From: Micromonospora cabrerizensis
Lineage (GTDB): Bacteria; Actinomycetota; Actinomycetes; Mycobacteriales; Micromonosporaceae
Length of the DNA: 64,000 nt
Assembly: GCF_022230955.1 (NCBI RefSeq)
Contig: NZ_JAKKFI010000063.1
Location: 38,520 to 102,519 of the forward strand
Direction: 5' to 3'
In this document: in pieces, positions 33,673 through 42,426 of the stretch
How the letters are laid out: every line of letters starts with the position of its first letter
Position numbering within the stretch: the stretch's first letter is position 1
The notes under the pieces: model-generated
Told to the model about the DNA's origin: nothing
Seen by the model: the letters and a program-made list of their open reading frames with translations, nothing else
Database searches by the model: none
Translations under genes and position numbers: made by a program

Positions 33673-34542
33673 ATGTTCAGCCATGTGAAGGACCTGCAGT
33701 TCGAAGCCAAACCGGACGGCCCGGACGCCGCGTTCGCCCGTCGCCTCCAGGAGGTGCTGGGTGGCAAGTGGGGTGAGATGACCGTCGCCAACCAGTACCT
33801 CTACCAGGGCTGGAACTGCCGGTTGCCCGGCAAGTACAAGGACCTGCTGCTCGACGTCGGCACCGAGGAGATGGGCCACGTCGAGATGATCGTCACGATG
33901 ATCACCCGGCTGTTGGACAGCGCACCGCTGTCGCTGACCGAGGGGATCGCGGAGGACCCCGGGGGCGCGGCGACCTACGCCGGGTCGAACCCGGCGCACT
34001 TCATCCACGGCGGCGGCGGGGCCTTGCCCGTCGACTCCAGCGGGGTGCCCTGGAACGGCTCGTACATCACCGCCAGCGGCAACCTGCTGGCCGACTTCCA
34101 GCTCAACGTCACGGCGGAGGCGCAGGGCCGCCTCCAGGTCGCGCGGCTGTTCAACATGACCGACGACCCGGGCGTCAAGCAGATGCTGCGCTTCCTGTTG
34201 GCCCGCGACACCATGCACCAGAACATGTGGCTGGCGGCGATCGAGCAGCTCAAGGAGGACGGCCTGGAGGACATGCCGGTGCCGGAGGCGTTCCCGGACT
34301 CCGGCGACCTCGGCGAGGAGTACGGCTACACCTACCTGGGCTTCTCCTCGGGCACCGACGCCGCCCAGGGCCGCTGGGCGTCCGGGCCGGCGCCGGACGG
34401 CAAGGGCGAGTTCCGGTACGACGACGCGCCGCGTGCGAACGCCCCGGAGCCGGTGCTGCCGCCGGGGGACCCGCGGTTGTACGGCACCAGTCCGGGTGTG
34501 GCCGGCGCGGTGGTGAACACGGTCAGGAGCAAGCTCACCTGA
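33673..34542 (+). CDS. Manganese catalase
   Basis: 289 aa ferritin-like di-manganese catalase that dismutates hydrogen peroxide. Metal-ligand motifs include EVLGGKWGEMTVANQYLYQGW (Glu), GTEEMGHVEMIVTMI (EExxH, about 69-77), NVTAEAQGRLQVARLFN (Glu) and LLARDTMHQNMW (His). The C-terminus has the usual extended tail. GAGGGGG precedes the ATG. It sits between a two-component system and lon, so a stress role fits. No heme catalase is nearby. Confidence 0.94.
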   Translation: MFSHVKDLQFEAKPDGPDAAFARRLQEVLGGKWGEMTVANQYLYQGWNCRLPGKYKDLLLDVGTEEMGHVEMIVTMITRLLDSAPLSLTEGIAEDPGGAATYAGSNPAHFIHGGGGALPVDSSGVPWNGSYITASGNLLADFQLNVTAEAQGRLQVARLFNMTDDPGVKQMLRFLLARDTMHQNMWLAAIEQLKEDGLEDMPVPEAFPDSGDLGEEYGYTYLGFSSGTDAAQGRWASGPAPDGKGEFRYDDAPRANAPEPVLPPGDPRLYGTSPGVAGAVVNTVRSKLT

Positions 34543-34639
34543 CGCGTCCCGTCGGGTCGCCCGCCAACCTCGGGCGGCCTGACGGACCGCCGGAAGAGTG
34601 GTCTGGGTCACAGAGCGGAACAAGGGGAACGCTTTGTTA

Positions 34640-34660
34640 CTTGAGTCAGACACGCTCAAC
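34640..34660 (+). promoter_or_regulatory. HAIR element (HspR operator) at the lon promoter
   Basis: CTTGAGT, 7 bp, then GCTCAAC, 22 bp before the lon start. The HspR consensus is CTTGAGT-N7-ACTCAAG. The left half is perfect and the right half matches 5 of 7. HspR control of lon is established in Streptomyces, so placement and spacing support the call. Confidence 0.82.
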
Positions 34661-34682
34661 TCAACGCGATAGCAGGTGTTCG

Positions 34683-37013
34683 ATGGCAACTCTTCCGGTA
34701 CTTCCCCTGACCGACGCCGTGCTGCTGCCCGGCATGGTCATCCCGGTGACCCTCGACCCGACCACCCAGGCCGCGATCGACGCAGCCCGGGCGACCGGCG
34801 ACCGCAAGCTGCTGGCCGTGCCGCGCATCGACGGCGAGTACGGCCCGGTCGGCGTGGTCGCCACCATCGAGAAGGTGGGCCGGCTGCCCGAGGGTGAGCC
34901 CGCCGCCGTCATCCGTGGCCTGTCCCGGGCCCGGATCGGCTCCGGCGTGCCCGGCCCCGGCGCCGCACTCTGGGTCGAGGCGACCGAACTCGACGAACCC
35001 GCCTACGCCGGTCGGGCCCGCGAACTCGCCCGCGAGTACCGCGCCCTGGTGACCTCAGTGCTCCAACAGCGGGGCGCCTGGCAGGTCATCGACGCTGTGG
35101 AGCGGATGACCGACCTCTCCGAGCTGGCCGACTCGGCCGGCTACGCGCCCTGGCTGACGCTGGAGCAGAAGACCGAACTGCTCGCCGCGCCGGACGTCAC
35201 CGCCCGGCTGGAGCTGCTTGTCGGCTGGGTGAAGGACTACCTGGCCGAGCAGGAGGTCACCGAGCAGATCAACAGTGACGTCCGCGAGGGGCTGGAGAAG
35301 TCCCAGCGCGAGTTCCTGCTCCGCCAGCAACTCGCCGCGATCCGCAAGGAACTGGGCGAGGACGAGCCGGACGGCTCCGCCGACTACCGGTCCCGGGTCG
35401 AGTCCGCCGAACTGCCGGAGAAGGTGCGCGAGGCGGCCATGCGCGAGGTCGGCAAGCTGGAGCGGGCCAGTGACGCCTCCCCGGAGGCGGGCTGGATCCG
35501 TACCTGGCTGGACACCGTGCTCGAGATGCCGTGGGGCACGCGTACCGAGGACAACACCGACCTGGCCGCGGCCCGGGCGGTGCTCGACGCCGACCACGCC
35601 GGCCTGTCCGACGTGAAGGACCGCATCCTGGAGTACCTGGCCGTGCGCAACCGTCGTGCCGAGCGCAACCTCGGCGTGGTCGGCGGTCGCGGCTCCGGCG
35701 CGGTGCTCGCCCTCGCCGGCCCTCCCGGGGTCGGCAAGACCAGCCTCGGCGAGTCCGTGGCGCGGGCGCTCGGGCGCAACTTCGTCCGGGTGTCGCTCGG
35801 CGGTGTCCGCGACGAGGCGGAGATCCGCGGTCACCGGCGCACCTACGTCGGCGCGCTGCCCGGCCGGATCGTCCGTGCCCTGCGCGAGGCGGGCTCGATG
35901 AACCCGGTCGTGCTCCTCGACGAGGTGGACAAGCTGGCCGCCGGCTACGCCGGTGACCCGGCCGCCGCCCTGCTGGAGGTGCTCGACCCGGCGCAGAACC
36001 ACACCTTCCGGGATCACTACCTGGAGGTCGACCTCGACCTGTCCGACGTGCTGTTCCTGGCCACCGCCAACGTGGTGGAGTCCATCCCCGGCCCGCTGCT
36101 GGACCGGATGGAGCTGGTCATGCTGGACGGCTACACCGAGGACGAGAAGGTCGCCATCGCCCGCGACCACCTGCTGCCCCGGCAGCGGGAGCGGGCCGGG
36201 CTGACCGCCGACGAGGTGGAGATCGCCGACGAGGCGTTGGCGCTGATCGCGGGGGAGTACACCCGGGAGGCCGGTGTCCGGCAGCTCGAACGTGGCCTCG
36301 CCAAGATCCTGCGCAAGGTCGCGGTGACGCTGGCGACCGACCCGTCGCCGGTACGCGTCGACACCGACAACCTCGCCGGTTTCCTGGGGCGGCCGAAGTT
36401 CACCCCGGAGTCGGCCGAGCGCACCGCCGTTCCCGGCGTGGCAACCGGCCTCGCCGTCACCGGCGCCGGTGGGGACGTGCTCTTCATCGAGGCGACCAGC
36501 ATGGAGGGCGAGCCGGGGCTGACCCTGACCGGCCAGCTGGGCGACGTGATGAAGGAGTCGGCGCACATCGCCCTGTCGTACCTGCGCTCCAACGGGCGCC
36601 GGTTCGGCATCGACCCGAACGTCCTCGCCGGACGCCGGATCCACGTCCACTTCCCGGCGGGCGCGGTGCCCAAGGACGGCCCGAGCGCCGGCATCACCAT
36701 GGTGACCGCCCTGGCCTCGCTGGTCACCGGCCGTCCGGTCCGCCCCGAGTTCGGGATGACCGGCGAGGTGACGCTCTCCGGTCGGGTGCTGCCCATCGGC
36801 GGGGTGAAGCAGAAGCTGCTGGCCGCGCACCGGGCCGGCCTCACCGAGGTGATCATCCCGGCGCGCAACGAGCCCGACCTGGACGACCTGCCGACCGAGG
36901 TGCGTGAGGCGCTGACCGTGCACACCCTGGCCGACGTGGCCGACGTGCTCGCGCTGGCGCTTCGCCCGGCCGACGTCAAGACGCTGGACGGTCCGGCGCT
37001 CTTCGCGGCCTGA
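34683..37013 (+). CDS. lon: ATP-dependent protease Lon
   Basis: 776 aa. The N-terminal LON substrate domain (ATLPVLPLTDAVLLPGMVIP) is followed by helical linkers and an AAA+ module with Walker A GPPGVGKTS at residue 346 and Walker B VVLLDEVDKL. The C-terminal protease domain has catalytic S668 (KDGPSAGI) and K709 (GGVKQKLL), 41 residues apart as in the family. It degrades misfolded and regulatory proteins in the cytosol. The promoter carries a HAIR element, so heat-shock induction through HspR is likely. Ends at a 18-bp terminator. Confidence 0.97.
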   Translation: MATLPVLPLTDAVLLPGMVIPVTLDPTTQAAIDAARATGDRKLLAVPRIDGEYGPVGVVATIEKVGRLPEGEPAAVIRGLSRARIGSGVPGPGAALWVEATELDEPAYAGRARELAREYRALVTSVLQQRGAWQVIDAVERMTDLSELADSAGYAPWLTLEQKTELLAAPDVTARLELLVGWVKDYLAEQEVTEQINSDVREGLEKSQREFLLRQQLAAIRKELGEDEPDGSADYRSRVESAELPEKVREAAMREVGKLERASDASPEAGWIRTWLDTVLEMPWGTRTEDNTDLAAARAVLDADHAGLSDVKDRILEYLAVRNRRAERNLGVVGGRGSGAVLALAGPPGVGKTSLGESVARALGRNFVRVSLGGVRDEAEIRGHRRTYVGALPGRIVRALREAGSMNPVVLLDEVDKLAAGYAGDPAAALLEVLDPAQNHTFRDHYLEVDLDLSDVLFLATANVVESIPGPLLDRMELVMLDGYTEDEKVAIARDHLLPRQRERAGLTADEVEIADEALALIAGEYTREAGVRQLERGLAKILRKVAVTLATDPSPVRVDTDNLAGFLGRPKFTPESAERTAVPGVATGLAVTGAGGDVLFIEATSMEGEPGLTLTGQLGDVMKESAHIALSYLRSNGRRFGIDPNVLAGRRIHVHFPAGAVPKDGPSAGITMVTALASLVTGRPVRPEFGMTGEVTLSGRVLPIGGVKQKLLAAHRAGLTEVIIPARNEPDLDDLPTEVREALTVHTLADVADVLALALRPADVKTLDGPALFAA

Positions 37014-37023
37014 CGCTCCGACC

Positions 37024-37063
37024 CCAGGACCCCCGCCGTCTTTCGAGACGGCGGGGGTCCTGG
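37024..37063 (+). terminator. lon terminator
   Basis: A perfect 18-bp stem (CCAGGACCCCCGCCGTCT with its complement) closed by a TTCG tetraloop, beginning 10 bp after the lon stop. Confidence 0.93.
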
Positions 37064-37144
37064 TGTACGTGGGGAGAGGTCTACTGTCTCGCTTGAACCC
37101 TCAACTACCTCTTCGCCGCGAGGCGTCCCCCTGGAGGAACCCCC

Positions 37145-37549
37145 GTGAACGTGGTGCTCTGGATCATCCAGATCCTGCTGGCCGTCGTCTTTGCCGGCGC
37201 CGGCTTCGCCAAGCTGACGCAGCCCAAGGACAAGCTGCGCGAGCTGATGCGGTGGGTGGACCCGGTCCCGCCGACCCAGGTCAAGGCGCTCGGCGCCGTC
37301 GAGGTGCTGGCCGCCATCGGCCTGGTGCTGCCGCCACTGACCGGCATCGCCACCGTGCTCACCCCGCTCGCCGCCGTCGGGCTGGTCGTCGTCATGATCG
37401 GCGGCATCCTCGTGCACCTGCGCGACCGGAGGAAGCAGGACACGGCCGAGCAGCGTCGGACGGAACTCCAGGGCGCGATCACCTGCGCGGTGCTGCTCGT
37501 GCTCGCCGCCGTGGTGGCCTGGGGCCGGTTCGGGCCGTACTCCTTCTGA
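37145..37549 (+). CDS. DoxX family membrane protein
   Basis: 134 aa, four helices. IIQILLAVVFAGAGFAKLTQPKDKL at the N-terminus and VKALGAVEVLAAIGLVLP are characteristic of DoxX/DoxD proteins. These are membrane proteins of poorly known, redox-related function. GGAGGAAC lies 5 bp before the GTG start. Monocistronic between the lon terminator and the convergent helicase. Confidence 0.9.
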   Translation: MNVVLWIIQILLAVVFAGAGFAKLTQPKDKLRELMRWVDPVPPTQVKALGAVEVLAAIGLVLPPLTGIATVLTPLAAVGLVVVMIGGILVHLRDRRKQDTAEQRRTELQGAITCAVLLVLAAVVAWGRFGPYSF

Positions 37550-37614
37550 TCCGCAGCGCCGGCGACCGTCGTACCTCGGCGGTCGCCGGCGGCGTGCTCA
37601 GGCCGGCTGCGTGC

Positions 37615-39360
37615 TCAGCGCTCGTCGCCCCCGCGGTCGCGGCGCACGGTGGCCTTGCGGCCCTTGATCGTGCTCTGCCGCAACCCGGAGATCACCTCGT
37701 CGGCCACGCCCTGCGGCACCTCCACCAGGGAGAACCGGTCGGCGATCTCGATCGAGCCGATGTCCCGACCACGGATCCCGGTCTCCCCGGTGATCGCGCC
37801 GACCAGATCCTGCGGGCGCACCCCGGCGCGCCGGCCCAGGCCGACGAAGACCTGGACGGTGTTGCCGCCGCCGGAGCGCGGCCGGCCCCCACTGCGTCGG
37901 TCGCCGCCCCGGCCGCCGGTCTCCGGCCGCCCCTCGCGGGGCCCGCGCACCGGGACCTGGGGGATCTCCTCCTCGTCGTCGGAGCCCGGCGACGTCACCT
38001 CGTGGGCCAGCTTCACGGCGGCGAGGGCGACCTCCATCAGGTCGAACTCGTCGGTCAGCGTCTCCACGATGACCCGGAACGGGTCGAGGTCGTCCTCCAG
38101 CAGGCTCTCGCGCAGTGCCGCCTGGGTCAGCTCCAACCGGCGGGTCCGCATGTCGGCCACGGTGGGGATCTTGTCGATGGTGATCCGCTGGCCGGTCACC
38201 CGCTCGATGGTCTTGAGCATCCGGTGCTCACGCGGCTCGGCGAGGGTGATCGCCACGCCCTCGCGGCCGGCCCGGCCCACCCGGCCGATCCGGTGCACGT
38301 ACGACTCGGGGGCTGACGGCACGTCGTAGTTGACGACGTGGGTGAGCTGCTCGACGTCCAGCCCACGGGCCGCCACGTCGGTGGCCACCAGCAGGTCGGC
38401 GGTGCCCGCCCGCAGCCGGCCCATCACCCGGTCGCGCTGCTCCTGGCTCATGCCGCCGTGCAGCGCCTCGGAGCGGTAACCCCGACCGTTCATCGTCTCG
38501 GTCAGCCGGTCGACCTCCTCCCGGCTGCGGCAGAACACGATCGCCGCGGTGGGCGACTCCACGTCCAGCACCCGGCCCAACGCGGCCGGCTTGTGGGCCC
38601 GGGTCACGATGTACGCGCTCTGTCGCACCCGGGGCGCCTCGCCCGCGACCGTCTGCTCCCGGCCGATCTCGATCCGGACCGGTTCGCGTAGGTGCTGCCG
38701 GGCCATCCCGTCGATGCGCGACGGCATGGTGGCCGAGAAGAGCACCGTCTGACGCTGCGCCGGAGCGTGCTCCAGGATCGCCTCGATGTCCTCGGCGAAG
38801 CCCATGTCGAGCATCTCGTCGGCCTCGTCGAGCACCACCGTGGCGAGCCCGCCCAGGCGCAGGGTGCCCCGGGCGATGTGGTCGAGGGCCCGCCCGGGGG
38901 TGGCCACCACCACGTCGACGCCGCTGTCCAGTGCCCGCAGCTGCCGCCCGATCGGCTGCCCACCGTAAATCGGCAGCACCCGGGCGCCCAGGTCCTTGCC
39001 GTAGCGGTGGAACGCCTCGGAAACCTGCACCGCCAGCTCACGGGTCGGCACCAACACCAGCGCCACCGGGTCGCCACCCTGACGGTGTGCCGTCATGAGG
39101 TTCAGCAGCGGGAGCGCGAACGCCGCCGTCTTGCCGGTGCCGGTGGCCGCCTGGCCCAGCAGGTCCCGACCCTCCAGCAGTGGTGGGATCGCCTCCCGCT
39201 GGATCGGGGTCGGCTCCTCGTAGCCGAGGGCGGACAGGGCGCCCAGCAGCTCGGGGCGCAGCCCGAGATCGGTGAAGGCGGACGCCTCGTCGGTGCCGGC
39301 GGGGGTGGCGTCAATCGGTGCGTCGATCGGTGCGTCGTGCTGTGCAGGTGCGGAACTCAT
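37615..39360 (-). CDS. deaD: DEAD-box RNA helicase with DbpA-like RNA-binding domain
   Basis: 581 aa. Q motif (FTDLGL...PTPIQREAIP), motif I ATGTGKT (about 71-77), Ia PTRELA, DEAD (VLDEADEMLDMGF), SAT (LFSATMPS), and the helicase C domain with ARGLDVEQ and HRIGRVGRAGREG. A charged linker (about 435-490, Arg/Gly-rich) leads to a DbpA RNA-binding domain (VQVFVGLGRRAGVRPQDLVGAITGETG). It remodels structured RNA such as rRNA precursors, often cold-induced. A large hairpin sits 80-160 bp upstream (separate entry). Confidence 0.95.
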   Translation of the reverse strand: MSSAPAQHDAPIDAPIDATPAGTDEASAFTDLGLRPELLGALSALGYEEPTPIQREAIPPLLEGRDLLGQAATGTGKTAAFALPLLNLMTAHRQGGDPVALVLVPTRELAVQVSEAFHRYGKDLGARVLPIYGGQPIGRQLRALDSGVDVVVATPGRALDHIARGTLRLGGLATVVLDEADEMLDMGFAEDIEAILEHAPAQRQTVLFSATMPSRIDGMARQHLREPVRIEIGREQTVAGEAPRVRQSAYIVTRAHKPAALGRVLDVESPTAAIVFCRSREEVDRLTETMNGRGYRSEALHGGMSQEQRDRVMGRLRAGTADLLVATDVAARGLDVEQLTHVVNYDVPSAPESYVHRIGRVGRAGREGVAITLAEPREHRMLKTIERVTGQRITIDKIPTVADMRTRRLELTQAALRESLLEDDLDPFRVIVETLTDEFDLMEVALAAVKLAHEVTSPGSDDEEEIPQVPVRGPREGRPETGGRGGDRRSGGRPRSGGGNTVQVFVGLGRRAGVRPQDLVGAITGETGIRGRDIGSIEIADRFSLVEVPQGVADEVISGLRQSTIKGRKATVRRDRGGDER

Positions 39361-39441
39361 GTGCCAAGCCTTTCATTACGCCGTCCGGGCCGCTGCGCCG
39401 ACCGCCACAAGAGCCCGACCAGTGCCCCACCAGCGCCCACA

Positions 39442-39521
39442 CAAGATCCGCACAACGACGGGGAAACTGCTGCCTCCGCGATGTCTGAGGCAGCAGTTTC
39501 CCGGAACTTGCGCGGATCTTG
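39442..39521 (-). promoter_or_regulatory. Large interrupted inverted repeat upstream of the DEAD-box helicase
   Basis: Inner arms of 16 bp (GGGAAACTGCTGCCTC at 39461-39476 and its exact complement at 39487-39502, 10-nt loop) are enclosed by a second pair, CAAGATCCGC (39442-39451) and GCGGATCTTG (39512-39521). It lies in the 190 bp between the membrane-protein stop and the helicase start, both on the minus strand. It may be the terminator of the upstream gene, part of the helicase 5' leader, or a dispersed repeat element. Confidence 0.75.
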
Positions 39522-39550
39522 GGGGATCGCTCGCACGGCGGGCGGGGCGG

Positions 39551-40414
39551 TCAGGTGAGGATTGCCAGGATCATGATGCCCGCCAGTGTCACGTCGAGCA
39601 CGCCGCACCACTCGGCGTACCCGCGCGGCACCACCCGACCGGTGCGGTGGTGGACCAGGTCCCACCCGGCGTGCGCCAGCCAACCGAGCGCCACCAGCCA
39701 CGCGGCCGTCCGACCCCCGACCGCGACGGCGACCAGCGTCAGCGCGACCCAGACGACCAGGCCGACCAGCTGGGTGGCGAGCACGCCCGGCCCGCGCAGG
39801 GTCCGTCGGACCACACCGATCAGCAGGTACCCGCCGGGCAGCACCAGCATCGTCCACGGGCTGAGCACCCTCGGGTCGACCCACAGTTCCACCGTCATCA
39901 GCAGCGCCAGCCCGGTCGGCCAGCGGTGGGCCAGCGCCACCACGGCCGGATTCCGGCGTACCGCCAGCGGCGTCTCGTGCCGGTGGCGCACCGCCACCAG
40001 CACCATCGCCGGCACCATCAGCAGGTGGCCGCCGAGCATCAGGGCGTCGCCATCCAGCCGGCCGGCCCAGTACGGCACGAGCAGCAGCAGGAACGGCACG
40101 TACATCGCCGCGGCCATCTCGACGACCCCACGCCAGTGGTGCGCCCGGTAGCGCATCCACACCGTCATCCCGACGGTCATGTTCGTCGCCATCACCAGCG
40201 CGGCGACCTCCGGCCGGGCCAACGTCCCGGTGATCCCGAGCGGGACGCCGGCCGCGTCCCACAGGGGCCCGAGCAGCAGCATCCCCACGACCATCGCCAG
40301 CGCCATCTCGGCGAGATGCCACCACAGTCGCCGCGTGCCGGCGCCGGGCGGTGCCGGCAGCGGTCCAGGTGGCGGTACGACCATGCTGTCCGCGTACACC
40401 CGTGTGTTTTCCAT
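39551..40414 (-). CDS. Multi-pass membrane protein of unknown function
   Basis: 287 aa, seven to eight hydrophobic helices (for example ALAMVVGMLLLGPLWDA, ATNMTVGMTVWMRYRAHHW, VVWVALTLVAVAVGG). Conserved-looking polar residues include HRHETPL, DPRVLSPW, HAGWDLVHHR and YAEWCGVLD. The ATG at 40414 has AGGG about 9 bp upstream. Divergent from a NarL-type kinase/regulator pair 132 bp away, so it is a candidate target of that system. Family not recognised. Confidence 0.8.
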   Translation of the reverse strand: MENTRVYADSMVVPPPGPLPAPPGAGTRRLWWHLAEMALAMVVGMLLLGPLWDAAGVPLGITGTLARPEVAALVMATNMTVGMTVWMRYRAHHWRGVVEMAAAMYVPFLLLLVPYWAGRLDGDALMLGGHLLMVPAMVLVAVRHRHETPLAVRRNPAVVALAHRWPTGLALLMTVELWVDPRVLSPWTMLVLPGGYLLIGVVRRTLRGPGVLATQLVGLVVWVALTLVAVAVGGRTAAWLVALGWLAHAGWDLVHHRTGRVVPRGYAEWCGVLDVTLAGIMILAILT

Positions 40415-40534
40415 GCCGTTGACCCTGCCGGTGTCCCGGCGCGGTCGGCAGGCTCGTCCGTCACCGGAATGGCGTGCGGATCGCACGGTCCGACCGTGAC
40501 ATCTCGCACGGGTGGACCGGGCGTCGGACGGTCC

Positions 40535-40540
40535 TAGGAT
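40535..40540 (+). promoter_or_regulatory. TAGGAT -10 box for leaderless kinase gene
   Basis: TAGGAT lies 6 nt before the GTG at 40547 with no Shine-Dalgarno site, predicting leaderless transcription. Confidence 0.6.
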
Positions 40541-40546
40541 CGGTGC

Positions 40547-41698
40547 GTGGCGAGCGAGGCGGTGACCCCCCGGGCGGATCGCCGGCTGCACCGGGCTCGG
40601 CGGGCGACGCTGCTGTCGCTGGCCACCGGCGTGTGGGCGAGCGTCCTGCTGCCCGCGGTCGGCCTGACCCGGGAGCCGTCCGCCGGCCGCGTCGTGCTCG
40701 GCGCGGTCGGGATCCTCGTCTTCGCGGCCACCCAGACCGCTGTGCTGTACGCGGCGGTCACCCCCTGGCTCGCGCAACGGTGGCGGCGTCGCGCCCAGCT
40801 CGGCCTGGTCGTCGTGGCGGCGCTGACCGTGCCGTTGGTGGCCCCGGTCGCGGCGGGGGTCTGGCCGACCTGGGCGTGGATCGGGGCCTCCCTGGTCGGG
40901 ATGGCCCCCCTGCTCGTCCGCCTCCCGGGCGCGCTGGCGGTCACCGCCGGCACCCTGCTCGTGTCGGCGGCCGTGGCCTGGTGGACCGGTGGTTCCATCG
41001 GGCGGTCCCTGGCCGTGACCGGCGGCATCGGGGTGGGCGTGGCCGCGGTCAACTGGTTCCAGGTCTGGTTCTGGGACCTGCTGGTGGAGGCTCGGCAGGG
41101 TCAGGCCGCCCAGGCCCGGCTGGCCGCCGCCGAGGAGCGGCTGCGCTTCGCCCGCGACGTGCACGACCTGCTGGGGCACAGTCTCACCGTGATCGCGCTG
41201 AAGGCCGAACTCGCCGCGCGGCTCGCCCCGGTCGACCCGGAGCGGGCCGGGCGGGAGGCCGCCGAGGTGCAACGGTTGGCCGCGTCCGCGCTCACCGAGG
41301 TCCGCGAGAGTGTGCACGGCTACCGGGCCGTCGACCTCGGTGAGCAACTGGCCGCCGTGGCGGACGTGCTGCGCTCCTGCGGGGTGCGCTGCACCGTGCC
41401 GCACCGCGTCGACCTGCCGCAGCCGGCCGCCACCGAGCTGGCGGCGGTGCTGCGCGAGGCGGGCACCAACGTGCTGCGGCACAGCCGGGCGCAGTGGTGC
41501 CGGATCCACATCGACCGGGACGAGAACGGGGCCAGGATGACCATCGCCAACGACGGGGCCGACGACGGCGGCCCGGACGAGCACAGCCACGGCCTGCGCG
41601 GCCTGGCCGACCGACTGGCCGCGGTCGGGGGAGAGCTGCGGGTCCGCCGGGAGGACGGGGTGTTCACCCTGGAGGCGACCGTGCCGGTGCCGTCGTGA
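40547..41698 (+). CDS. NarL-group sensor histidine kinase
   Basis: 383 aa. Six predicted membrane helices (about 22-165), then a HisKA_3 domain with RFARDVHDLLGHSLTV (H206) and a HATPase_c domain with AVLREAGTNVLRHS and HGLRGLADRLAAVGG. The architecture resembles DesK-type kinases that sense the membrane. Its stop overlaps the regulator's GTG (GTGA). Confidence 0.9.
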   Translation: MASEAVTPRADRRLHRARRATLLSLATGVWASVLLPAVGLTREPSAGRVVLGAVGILVFAATQTAVLYAAVTPWLAQRWRRRAQLGLVVVAALTVPLVAPVAAGVWPTWAWIGASLVGMAPLLVRLPGALAVTAGTLLVSAAVAWWTGGSIGRSLAVTGGIGVGVAAVNWFQVWFWDLLVEARQGQAAQARLAAAEERLRFARDVHDLLGHSLTVIALKAELAARLAPVDPERAGREAAEVQRLAASALTEVRESVHGYRAVDLGEQLAAVADVLRSCGVRCTVPHRVDLPQPAATELAAVLREAGTNVLRHSRAQWCRIHIDRDENGARMTIANDGADDGGPDEHSHGLRGLADRLAAVGGELRVRREDGVFTLEATVPVPS

Positions 41699-42300
41699 TC
41701 CGTGTCCTGCTGGCCGACGACGAGGACCTGATCCGCGTCGCGGTCGCCGCGCTGCTCGGCCTCGAACCGGACATCGACGTGGTCGCCCAGGCCGCCGACG
41801 GGCCCTCGGCGGTGACCGCGACGCTCGCCCATCGCCCGGACGTGGCGGTGGTGGACCTGGAGATGCCCGGCCTGGACGGCATCGCGGTGGCCGCCGAGCT
41901 GGCCCGGGTCCGTCCCGAGTGCGCGGTGGTCGTGCTGACCGGGCACGGCCGCCCGGGGCACCTGCGTCAGGCACTGACCGCCGGGGCGCGCGGCTTCGTG
42001 CCCAAGGGCTCGCCCGGTGGCGCGCTCGCCGACGTGATCCGCCGGGTGCACGCCGGCGGACGGTACGTCGACCCGTCGCTGGCCGCCGACGCGTTGACCC
42101 TGCCGGCGTGCCCGCTGACGCCACGGGAGTTGGAGACGCTGCGGCTGGCCGAGTTCGGCGCACCGGTCGCGGTGATCGCCCGCCGGGTGCACCTGTCCAC
42201 CGGCACCGTCCGCAACCATCTGTCCGCCGCCGTACAGAAACTGGGCGCGACCGACCGGGCCGAGGCGGTCCGCACCGCCCGAGACAACGGCTGGCTCTAA
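41695..42300 (+). CDS. NarL-type response regulator
   Basis: 201 aa. Receiver with LLADDEDLIR and phospho-acceptor D54 (VAVVDLEMPG), and a LuxR HTH at about 138-200 (LTPRELETLRLAEFGAPVAVIARRVHLSTGTVRNHLSAAVQKLGATDRAEAV). Coupled to the kinase by a 4-bp overlap. Likely controls the divergent membrane protein or its own operon. Confidence 0.92.
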   Translation: MIRVLLADDEDLIRVAVAALLGLEPDIDVVAQAADGPSAVTATLAHRPDVAVVDLEMPGLDGIAVAAELARVRPECAVVVLTGHGRPGHLRQALTAGARGFVPKGSPGGALADVIRRVHAGGRYVDPSLAADALTLPACPLTPRELETLRLAEFGAPVAVIARRVHLSTGTVRNHLSAAVQKLGATDRAEAVRTARDNGWL

Positions 42301-42317
42301 CCCACCCCACCCCACTT

Positions 42318-42380
42318 CGTTGATCATGAGGTTATGGGCGCGACACGCCGCCATCCACGTCGCTAACTTCATGATCGACG
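42318..42380. repeat. REP-like imperfect inverted repeat
   Basis: CGTTGATCATGAGGTTA (42318-42334) and TAACTTCATGATCGACG (42364-42380) are 15/17 complementary, and both mismatches become G-U pairs in RNA. Located in the 126-bp gap before the 2H phosphoesterase gene. Its AT-richer, TGATCATGA-centred arms stand out in this genome and look like a dispersed intergenic repeat. Confidence 0.7.
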
Positions 42381-42426
42381 CCGGGATGGGCGGAGGCGGC
42401 GCGAGCGCTGCCGCTAGCGTGTCGGG

